In this document: positions 24,801-36,800 of the stretch, one piece after another
Layout: each line of letters starts with the position of its first letter
Numbering within the stretch: position 1 is the first letter of the stretch
Source of the DNA: Eurosta solidaginis
Lineage: Eukaryota > Arthropoda > Insecta > Diptera > Tephritidae
DNA length: 64,000 bases
Direction: 5' to 3'
Assembly (NCBI RefSeq): GCF_040869045.1
Contig: NC_090319.1
Coordinates: 395,761,601 to 395,825,600 of the forward strand
Program-made: the position numbers and the translations under genes
Notes under the pieces: model-generated
The model's input: only the letters and a program-made list of their open reading frames with translations
Databases searched by the model: none
What the model was told of the DNA's origin: nothing

Positions 24801-27800
24801 ACTATATCTACTCCGCCTTTTTCAAGGCAGAGCACCAAATTTGCGGAAGCCGCCTTAGAGTGCTGAAGATTGATTTGACGGATTTCCATCAAAAGCGCTC
24901 TTCTTCCGCACCCCATCCTTGGCGGATTCGTATTAGTATTGTCCATTCTAAAAAAGTCCCCCCTCAAGGCCGCTATCCGGAGCCGATTGTGTAGTCGCCC
25001 TTTAACGATCTCGTGGTTATCTATGCTACGCAGGGAGGCCACGCGAGGGTTGACGCATTACCTTATGAGTAATGCGTTCAGAGCCAGACCGGACGCGAAG
25101 CGGGAAAATCTTCAACCGCACCTACACCACCAACTTAACGGCGACGGAGCCGGAACGTACCTTGAGGCCCGCCACGGTTTTAACGGGACGTGGGCAGGTG
25201 CAGCATTAGCCTACCAGCCATTTTGGTAGGGTTTCACCCCGACCTACTAAAGTGGCAGAATACCGCACCTACCAGCCCAATGTCATCAAGTCAAAATGTA
25301 ATGTGAAATCAAAGTCCTAAAACAGTCCAGTTCGTCACCGTTGTGTACCGATCTTGACTCTCCCTCCCCTGAGCTCGGCACAATGACTCAAGGGGTGCGG
25401 GTTTTATCGAGTTGTCCTCTCTAGATCCGCCATTATCAGTAGAAGCAGGGGCACCTCGTGCAGGACGTGATAACTAATCACGCGTGACATTCGTCACTAT
25501 GGCCGGTCTAAGACTGATATCAGTCCCTGATCCAGAGCCTGAAACCACTTATGATATCCAAGCCAAGTATCTTAGCTCCCACTACTTGTAAGTTTTGATT
25601 AATGTTGTAATTGTATAATCGTGTAATATGTATATTGATCACTTAACATTTATTATTTATAAAAAAAAAAAAGCACAAAAAAAAAATCCTAAGTTTTGTC
25701 ATTAGTCTGTAAGTGCACTCTTGTCATGTATGACTACATATAAATAAATATCAAAATCCATTTGGCCAAACTATGGTGGAAAGAGGACGAGAAGTCTTCT
25801 GAGCAAATCCAGGGCTAACACACACAAACTGATAGCAGTCTGCACGGGTCATTGGGCAGTAGGTACGCATGCGGAAAATATGGGCATTTCGTATAACGAC
25901 TACTGGAGAAGCTGCAAAGATCCAAATGCCAGGGAGACAGTAGAACACTTTATGTGTAAATGTCCGGCTCTAGCTAGAGCCTGGCTAAGGTTCCTTGGAA
26001 CCCCGTTTCTAGAAGACCTCAGAGGGTTATCTGTGATAGCAATCCCGAATATTCGTAATTATATCAACAACTGTGGCTGGTTGTAATACATTGACCTTAA
26101 CATTCCGTAGGTTTTTAGACGAATTACATGACATCAAAATGGCTTTAAATAGCTACTTGGGCGACCAGGGTCGCAGCCATTTCACCGGCCTACCTACCTA
26201 TCATATTGTTTTTTTGACATATTTTAAAATGTTAGCTTAACTGGCTGCTCATATTTTCTAAATTAAAAATTAATATTAATATGTAATCTGATTTTCTGTA
26301 GACACATTTAAAAGAAAATTTGGTTTGAAACACAAATAGGTAATTCATAGCACTTCAATTCCCTGTCAGCTATTGACAGAAGGAATAGAAAGATTTTTCA
26401 CTTGTATGAATTCACAATGATCCTAACTAAACCTACTCTAAACTTTAGGTATATTCAATTATATCCGCACCCTGGTGTTTGGAAGTGTACCCACCCTGTA
26501 GTATCAATACAGAAGTATTACATAAGTATATGATATTTCGTTGCTCTTCTAGGCTCAGCAGGTCGGAATCATAAATAATAAATATTCCTACATTATCGGC
26601 AACTTAGATTTTCACACATTTGACTTGGAAGAGTATAAATACAGCGAAACTAATATAACAGGAATGCGAATGTTTTCTCCAGATCAATCAAATGTACAAG
26701 ATCTCATAACGAATTTGGATATTTACGAATACGACAAACAAATATTAGATAATGGTCGGTATCTAGAAATATTCTCAGAACAATATATATACATATATGC
26801 ACTTATCTTGATATTTTATGCTAAAGCTTAAGCTTTCTAATATAAACCTACTAAATACTATTTTCATCGAAAAATCTTTCCGCCTTCAACATTATAAAAG
26901 GATTTAGTCCAATAACTTTAGAAATGGCATTGACTTATGATGCTGTGCAAGTTTTTGCTGAAACGACAAAGAACCTTGTATATCGACCACAGCCATTGAA
27001 CTGTTCCGACCAAAGCGATCAAGTACAACCAGATGGCTCAACATTTAGAAACTACATGCGATCAGTAAGTATGAGAGGCTAACATGATTTAAATATACTA
27101 CATAAATACTTTCAATATTTATAGATAAACATTCGTGACAAAACAATTACTGGGCCAATTTATTTTGAGGGCAACATACGTAGGGGTTACACCCTAGATA
27201 TAGTCGAGTTACAAATAACAGGTCTTGTTAAAATTGGTACTTGGGATGAACACAACAATTTGACTATCCAACGGCCACCTCTTATAGAACTATCTAACGA
27301 AGGCGATGCTAATTCCTTAGTGAATAAGACTTTTCGTATTCTTATATCAGTTCCAGTAAATTTCTTTACTTTACCATATTTTTTTACATGTTTACGCAGA
27401 TAAGTAAAGATATAGGGTGGCCGGTTAAAACTCATTAAGAATAGTTTCGATATTTGCGGCATGAATTGCAGCTATGTATGCATGCCAGTATAAAAGCACA
27501 TTTATTTCTTTTTAAACCGTTTTGTACCTCAGGGAGAATGCATACTCTATTACGCCCTTTGTGTAGTACACAGTATGCATATCGGTATGCATATGGTTGT
27601 ATAAATGATGAATGCATACAAAATCATTGAAAAACTACGTATGCGTACGTATGAACAATACTTACGAAAGCACTATCAATGCATTGATCTATAGGAATTT
27701 ATTCTACATGTGTAATTACAATAACAATAATATTTATATGATGAAAGAGGGCCCAACTTGAAGCCATCAACTTGGATAATAGGGACCATTAATTCACGAA

Positions 27801-30800
27801 CAATTCATACAGGTTTGGCCGAACCCCACCATCCTGAAAATTATCTTCACAGCAGTTTAATGACGGCAAAGCACCCTGGGTCAAACGGTAGGCGGTCGTC
27901 ATTAATCCTCGATATATTCAATGTTTATTGCTCAAAGTTGCTCAATCTCTCACCAGTTTTTCCTATTCAGGAGTTCGTTTCAAAAAAAGGTTTGTACATT
28001 TCGTAAATACGAATAGATTCTTCAAGACAATAAATAAAAATCGAAGAGGCCTAAATTATATATGTACGTGCAGCCACAATTCATAAAAGTGTTATTTTAC
28101 AAACATATGATCATTGATACAGCATGCATATTTCATGAATGGATACAATTTTTTTCACTCCTGCACCAATGATTTCTTCAAACCATCTCACTGATATGAA
28201 TAAATATGTTTTCAGTTCAAACCCACACAGCATTTTGATGATTAAATAATTTTTCAATCACATTTTGGACTTATTTTCTAATTTACATTAAGAGATCAAA
28301 AATTTATAACCATTTTTCAATCAACTTTCGTATGCCAATTTCACAAAGGCTTAATGAAATAATTAGTCAAGTTTTCTACATTAAAGCCCTAATTGAACTC
28401 AATCCTCCATACAAAATACAAATTCTTAATTATCTCATAATTGCTTTATAGAATGCCTAATCGAGTGAAAACTCTAGTCGGTTTTGCTTGTTGTTTCGAA
28501 TTTTATTGTCAATGTAACAAATGACAATCAAAAATAAATTATTTCAATAATTTACGAAAAATAGAAAAACACGAAAAAATTCAAACTTAATTATTTCATT
28601 AAATAGAATTGTGATTCGATTAAGTTTCTGGGTGAAAACGGTATTAATCTTTTCAGACTACCTTTGTTGGCTAAATAACGAATCTTATACTTGTTTAAAT
28701 TATACTTCTCATTGGAAATCTGATTTTTCTTCATATACACACATTTTTCAATCATGCAATTCAGAAAAATTATAAATATACAAAAGATTTTCGAGGCTAA
28801 AATTAATGTAAATGCCGCTCCTAACCTAAGATGTACCCTAGCATTCCTCCAAATGTGCAGGATAGAACCGGAGTACGGAAGCTGTGATCTGTTTGAACCG
28901 CAAGCAACTTAAACTTGATCGACATACGTTTACACGGCTACAACATCCCCCATGAGTTACGATTTACATAAATTGTGATTTGTGCATGGGCTTCTTCTAG
29001 TTATTTCGTTATCATGTTCTAAGATGTTTATGATCGTAGACGATATTGGATGTTGCAGTCGTGTGTATATCAGTGGTTCAAATAGCTCACTTCCGGATGC
29101 TTTCATCCCCTGATGAAAGAGGATTATTATATAGCATCTAATTATATATAAATTACTATAGAAAAATGCATCACGTAAAATGTATTCAAAAATGATTACA
29201 AAACATTAATTTATATGATTGAAAATTGTATTAAATATGATCAGAAAATGTTTAAAAATTAATCAAATGTTATTCCAAAACAAGTAAAGTATAATTTTTC
29301 AAAAATATCAATTATAATCATATACATATGTAGTACATTCTATATTGCTGCTAGAGGCTAGGTACACTGGCAAACAAAGTGCTTTGGTTTCAATGTAAAA
29401 AATAATTACAAACCATCTTGCTATTCTATGAGCCGGAGCAACTCGGGATTTTTCCCGACCAAGGGCTGTTATTTCAGTGTAACCCTATTTAATTTGTTGC
29501 GTTCCTCCCACACATTGTCATCCCCCAGCAGATCCTTGCAGCGGGACTGCGCCATATTCTCCTGCTCCGGGGTTTCCATCCCAATCCGGGACCTGTACCT
29601 GACCCCGGTCCAGATAGATGGCGTTTGCCGGAAAATAATCTTTTTAGGACGGTCACACTCTTGTCAGTGTGCCACGTGCAAGGGATGGTTGCATCGGACA
29701 AGATGTTCTGGGCTAGACCCCAAAACCCGAAGTCCCGGTAACTTTTATAAATCTTGTGTGGCTCCTTGCTGTTTACGCCCATGGGCGTCCCGTAGTCTGG
29801 GCCTTAGCGCCCCAACTACCTTCTAGCTGCCTCGCTGCTCAGCAAGTCACAACAACACAGAATTCTGCAGTTAAACTGTAATGGGTTAACTGGAAAATCA
29901 CGGAGACAGTTGATTTCATGAAGCGGCATAACATCCGCATTGCAGCGATCCAAGAGACCAAACACACAGCAAGACCTGCTCTGGACATAACGTCCACAGA
30001 AAAGAATGCGAGAGCGGAAATGGAGGCGGTCTCATGTTAATCACCCACCACTCAGTGGAATATACTCTATTTGATCCCGACATCGGCATCACGCTACCGA
30101 CTGTCTTACACCCTGAAATCTTGGGTGCGACGTTCCATCACGATCTACATTTTGGAGAGCATAAAACCGCAATTGTACCAAAAATCCAGAGCCGTAATAA
30201 AATCCTAAAATCTCTTACCGGCAGTACTTGGGATAAAGCCAAAGAAACGCTCATTACTACTTACAAAGCAATTGGTCGGCCGATTGCATGCTACGCGTCC
30301 CCGATATGGTCGCCAAGCCTAAAGGTTACTCATTTGAAGAAAATACAGGCCTGCCGAAACACTTCCCTCAGAAACGCTACGGGCTGTTTTCTTACGTCCC
30401 CAGAGCACCACGTACACAATTAGGCGAGAGTACTCCCCATCAGGGAGAGAAATGAAATGCTGAACAAACATTTTCTGTTAAATACCCAGAAACCTGGGTA
30501 TCCCAACAGACATCAGATTGATGAGGCCACACCTCCCAGGGGCTTAAGGGGTCATCTACGTAAGCATTATGAGGAAATACGGCACAAATTTCATACATTT
30601 CCCTGCCGCCAAAAGCAAATTTTAATCATGTTTGAAAGCAGCTATGTGCTATAATACTTCGCAAATATTTATCACGTCGTTATGGGTTAAAAAAACATAA
30701 TTTTTTCCATCACACATCAATAACATACTTTCCATAAAATATATCAAAAATACAAATTTTGCAAATGGACACCAGAAATAATTTTTTTTGATCTCCTGAA

Positions 30801-33800
30801 CAGTTACTGAAAAACACATAACTGTTTTTGTGAGCGCAGCGACTATTATATGAATAAAATGAAAAGATGAATGAAAAGTGTATAAAAATATGAATCGTAA
30901 ATCGTTAGCTTAATGTGAAAATGTGCTAAGTCACTTTTTTTGAAAAATTATATTTTAATGCAGTTTTAAAACTGAATTCAAAATACATCGATCACAAGAA
31001 AAAAATATTTTAATTTTTAATTTTTACGTGCTGTTTGCAATGATGTGTCAATGTGCTAAGTCGTCAACTGTTTAAAAAAAATGTGCTAAGTCAACCTGTC
31101 AATAATATCAATCTAAATTACTAGTAATTTCTTTGTGCGCGCATTTTATTTACTTATTTATTTCATTCAGTCTAAAAGTACATGCTTTGTTGTTGTTGTT
31201 GTATTAACGATAAAGACACTCCCCGAAGGCTTTGGGCCGATTTTGATGGTCCTTTTCCACATATAGATTCGGTACGTTCCGGTAACAAAGCACTATTAAG
31301 GTACTAGTCCGACCATCTCGGGAACGATTTATATGACCACATTAAATGTTCTGGGCCATCCCGTCCTCCCACCCCCTAGTTCCATGAGGAACTTTGGGTC
31401 GCCAGAGCCTCGGCTGTCAATGAAACAGAATTCGCCACGGGTAGGTGAGGTTGGCAATTGGGTTGGAGAAGCTATATGTATATTGCGCTGGGAACCCCTT
31501 GAGAGGGTTGCCTACACAACCCCTTGAAACTGGATACACCCAATTGAGACATACCTTTGGTGTTTGATAAATGTTTTTCGCTGACCATAATCTATTTCAA
31601 TTCTTACATGTCGATATCTACATGCTTTGTTACAGACTAGTTAAAAATAGAAAACAATTCAAGCTTAAACTTATATAAGCTGTTATTAAAATTAAGAACA
31701 CTACTGAATCGATTTGCTAGATGTATAGTCTTAGTTATAGGTTCATTCATAGCATAATTCATTTTATTAGTTATTTAGATAAATAATCTATTATGCCGAA
31801 GATCACGCATTGGAATATATGGAATGAACAAATTAGATAAATCAGAGCAATTGCTAACGTGCTAACGTTTATTACATTATAGGCAAGCATGAGTGAGATT
31901 CAAGTTGTTCTGTCATGCAGAGCCCGAAGACCAAGCAATTTGCACCTGCTGGTATATGATGGGAGGCCGTCTGGCCAGTGAAGCATACGTAAAGCAATTT
32001 TGTAAAAAATGTTTGAACTCTCTCAATTCTATAGGAGTTATATTCATAGAAAGGATTCCATATTATTGAGCAATATTCAAGACGACTTCTGACCAAGGAT
32101 ATATAAAGTGCCTTCAACGACATAGGGTCCTTAAAGTCACTGGTGTTACGTCTACTGAACCCAACCATTGCAACAAATTTTAAAACAACGAAGTCAATGT
32201 GACTAGGAAAAGAGAATTTAGAGTAAACAAGTAAGGAAGGTTAAGTTCTGGTGTAACCGAACATTACATACACAGTTGAGAGCTATGGTGACAACATAAG
32301 GGAAAATAACCATGTAGGAAAATGAACCGAGAGAAACCCTGGAATGTGTTTATATGACATGTGTATCAAATGAAAGGCATTAAAGAGTATTTTATGAGGG
32401 AGTGGGCCATAGTTCTATAGGTGGACGCCATTTAGGGATATAGCCATAAAGGTGGATCAGGGTTGGCTCTAGAATGCGTTTGTACGATATGGGTATCAAA
32501 CGAAAGGTGTTAATGAGTATTTTAAAGGGGAGTAATCCTTAGTTCCATAGGTGGACGCCGTTTCGAGATATCGCCATAAAGGTGGACCAGGGGTGACCCT
32601 AGAATTTGTTTGTACAATATGGGCATCAAACGAATGGTGTTAATGAGTATTTTAAAAGGGAGTGGGCCTTAGTTCTATAGGTGGATGCCGTTTCGAAATA
32701 TCGCCATAAAGGTGGACCAGGGGTGATCCTAGAATGTGTTTGTACGATATGGGTATAAAATTAAAGCTATTAATGAGAGTTTTAAAAGGGAGTGGTGGTA
32801 GTTGTATATGTGAAGGCGTTTTCCAGATATCGACCAAAATGTGGACCAGGGTGACCCAGAACATCATCTGTTGGATACCGCTAATTTATTTATATATGTA
32901 ATATCTGCCAATATTTTAAGGGTTTTTTATTTCGCCCTGCAGAACTTTTTCATTTTCTTCTACTTAATATGGTAGGTGTTACAACCATTTTATAAGGTTT
33001 TTTCTAAAGTTATATTTCGCGTCAATAAAACAATCCAATTACCTTACCATGTTTCATCCTTTTTTCGTATTTGGTATAGAATTATGGCATTTTTTTCATT
33101 TTTCGTAATTTTCGATATCGAAAAAGTGGGCGTGGTCATAATCGGATTTCGTTCATTTTTCATACCAAGATAAAGTGCGTTCAGATAAGTACGTGAAGTA
33201 AGATCAGTAAAGATATGTCGATTTAAATGAAAAAGGGCGGAGCCACGCCCATTTTGAAATTTTCTTTTATTTTTGTATTTTGTCGCACCATATCATTACT
33301 GGAGTTGAATGTTGACATAATTTACTTATATACTTTGAAGATATTAAATTTTTTGTTAAAATTTTACTTTAAAAAAAATTTTTTTTAAAAGTGGGCGTGG
33401 TCCTTATCCGATTTTGTTAATTTTTATTAAGCGTACATATAGTAATAGGAGTAACGTTCCTGCCAAATTTCATCATGATATCTTCAACGACTGCCAAATT
33501 ACAGCTTGCAAAAGTTTTAAATTACCTTCTTTTAAAAGTGGGCGGTGCCACGCCCATTGTCCAAAATTTTACTAATTTTCTATTCTGCGTCATAAGTTCA
33601 ACCCATCTACCAAGCTTCGTCGCTTTATCTGTCTTTTGTAATGAATTATCGCACTTTTTCGGTTTTTCGAAATTTTCGATATCGAAAAAGTGAGCGTGGT
33701 TATAGTCCGATATCGTTCATTTTAAATAGCGATCTGAGATGAGAGCTCAGGAACCTACATACCAAATTTCATCAAGATACCTCAAAATTTACTCAAGTTA

Positions 33801-36800
33801 TCGTGTTAACGGACGGACGGACGGACGGACATGGCTCAATAAAATTTTTTTTCGATCCTGATTATTTTTATATATGGAAGTCTATATCTATCTCGATTCC
33901 TTTATATATGTACAACCAACCGTTATCCAATCAAACTTAATATACTCTGTGAGCTCTGCTCAACTGAGTATAAAAATTACACCCAAGTCTTTACTCTCTT
34001 GACAACACGATTAATAGATATAGCATTTAGTTTGTAGATAAAGTATGTGGCAGTCGTCTTAAGACACAACACGGCATTTGTTTGAATTTAAATATAAATT
34101 ATTGTCTGCGCACCATCCGGCAAAAGAGTCCAGATCAGAACCGTTAGAAATAGTTTGACAAAGAAGTAGTATTTTTTGTGAAATATATAGATTTATTGTT
34201 TTATTTCAATCACTAAAAGTGAGGAGTGATGGGAGAACATATTGAGTAAAAAGTGCTAAGTCAGGAGAAAATATTTGCTATGAGCGCGGAAATTGTGCTA
34301 AGTCATAAAATAGCTACTGGGTTGGCATACATGATTTTTATTTATCTTTTTCAAAGCTTCTACACTCAAAAGCATTGGAAGTAAGGTATCCTCGTTCACA
34401 GTTTTGAAAACAGAAGGTTATTTCAAAAGTTATTAATTTTTTTTCGTCTCCTGTAAAATTCGTAAAAGTGGACTTAGCACATTTTCACATTAAGCTAACG
34501 AAATGATTATTCAAGAATAATTTAATTTAGGGTACACTTCTCTCCCGACAATTCAATAATTTTTAAGAAAAAATACTGTTAAATTTGAACATTTTCAATC
34601 ATCTGGGGGTATGATTTTTGAATATTTTTTAATCAGGATTTTAAAAAAACGCTGGCTGTGAAAGATATGAATCTTGCATACATCCTGTATGCATACAATT
34701 TATTTTAACTGGGTAACTTTAATGAAACACGTACAATTGGGAAAAAATTTCAAACTTAAATATTCAAGTTCCGTTTTGAGTGTATTTAATGAGTTTTGCC
34801 TGCCACCCCACGAAATATTCTATGTCCATATTTTAATTATAATTTATTTCTGATGTGTGTTCTCTCTTAGAACAAACCCTATGCTAGCTTAGTGGAAAGT
34901 CACAAAAAATTAACCGGAAACAACCAATATGAAGGCTACAGTATAGACTTGATAAAAGAATTAGCCGCGAAATTGGGATTCAATTATACGTTTATAAACG
35001 GTGGCAGCGATTACGGAAGTTTTAATAGGACAACAAATGTGACGACGGGAATGATCAAAGAGATTAATGAAGGTGTAGGTACTCTTTGTGACGTGATTTT
35101 TGCAACGTTTTTTCGACCCGGTCTTATATACATACAGTTGCTAAAGCGAAAACAGCTGTTGAATATAAAAAAAATTGTTATTAATTTTTTTTTTTATTTT
35201 TATTTTTTGTTCATCTTAGAACAACTGCAATGAAACCTATAGCTTAAATTATACAAACTTAAATCAAAAACATGTTCGATAAACTTCAAAAACTAGAAGT
35301 TTTTAGAAAACTGCATACAAATTTTTAATTTTTTTAATAAAAATTCTTGAATTTTTTTTTTTTAATAATCAGATTTGCAGAACATTATATTTTTATTTGA
35401 CAAAGTACGTAGCGTGAACCGCCTGACACACCGAAGATCCTGAGTTCAAGCCCCGGGCAAAGCAACATCGAAAATTTAGAAAAAAGTTTTTTCAACACCC
35501 TTCGGAAAAAAGTTCTCAAAACTCAATCCAAATTTTAAGAGACTCGTAACTTGTACTTTGTTAAAACAAATGCAAGGCGCAAGGCGTCCTGCCAATTTGT
35601 AGGAAAAGTTAAAAAGAGTACGACGCAAATTGGAAGGGAAGCTTGGACTAAACTCTCTTCGGAGGTTATCGCGCCTTGGATTTTTTTGTTTTTTTTTAAC
35701 AAAGTACAAGTTACGAGTCTCAAAATTTGCATTGAGTTTTGAGAACTTTTTTCCGAAGGCGGTATAAGATTTGATTTTATATAAACAACAAAATTATGAG
35801 CTCTTCGTATGGTATAAAATCTAAAACTATTTTGGGAAACATAAAACGATCACAAATCATTGTGAATTTGAGTAACCTATAATATGTACTTTGTTTGAAC
35901 TGAAAATTAATAACTAATTAAAAAATTTAAAATTTTCATGCAGATTTTTAAAAACCTTTTCGAATTTTGATTCGATATGGGTTTGAATAGTCTTAGTTAC
36001 AAATTTTATTGAAGTTTTTTTCTAAAATTAACGAAAATAAATAAGAAAAAATGTTATTCAAAACAAATTTTTTTGGGAAATCAAAGATTTATTTTTTCAT
36101 CCAGGCTGGCGGGTCGAAAACGCACCCCATTTTGTCAATTATTTTAATTTTCCCTTCTGGTTAACCATTTTCCGGAAGTGTTCATGTGGTTTTCTCTTTT
36201 TACATTTCATCGATAATATACATGTTAAGTACTCTCTACGCCTCTTTGTGAATGTGGGAAATTCTAAGTCTACGCAAAGCGGAGTATTAACAAAGATATA
36301 AGACAAAGGAAATTATTCACGTTCACATTTGCAGAGGCCTATGCCCTACTTACATAAATAAATACCTAAAACAATGCTTTTTTCTTTCTATTTGTAGCGA
36401 GCAGATTTGGCTATCACAGATTTAACAATAACATCGGAACGTCAAGAAATTATAGATTTTTCAATACCGTTCATGAATTTAGGTAAACGCCTGCATATTT
36501 ATGTATGGAAATGTGTATCGTTCGTTTAATCATAAATGCCCTCCACCAACAAGTTTTTCGAAACTGCGTTTTTTCACAGATTTTAATACATACATACATA
36601 TGATATATTAAAATACAAAATCAGTAAAAAAAAAACAGACATCCAAAATAATAATTACACATTTGTTTTTCTAGTCTCAAGAAAAAAAATCGCTTAGAAT
36701 TTTTGCCCCAATAAATATTTTTTAAGTCATCCGAAGTTATTTTTAAAAAGTTTTACTTTGTTTGAATCATCAAAATTAATTATTTTGGACTTTTATTTAT

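Larger units (their letters stand above)
30905..34501. mobile_element. unnamed TIR element copy 1 with nested DINE-1-like insert
   Basis: The termini are inverted: CGTTAGCTTAATGTGAAAAT at the left and its reverse complement at the right end (near 34478-34501), both followed inward by GTGCTAAGTCA. The 4-bp AAAT at 30901-30904 and at 34502-34505 fits a target duplication. Subterminal copies of GTGCTAAGTC lie near 30926, 31048, 31085, 34250, 34292 and 34472. The interior (inverted relative to copy 2) carries a LINE 3' fragment with a (TTG)n tail (31190-31560) and a Jockey-like fragment (31870-32225 plus 33975-34160). There is no transposase frame. A DINE-1-like copy (32227-33974) splits the Jockey part. 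Confidence 0.8.

Noticed and set aside
21560..25229. Many plus-strand frames of 60-157 codons opposite LINE copy 2 (for example 22926-23399, 24489-24866)
   Set aside because: They are antisense shadows of the intact ORF2, appear at the same places in LINE copy 1, and show no domain.
35476..35742. Overlapping 63-77-codon frames on both strands
   Set aside because: They result from the symmetric hairpin arms and the SINE fragment.
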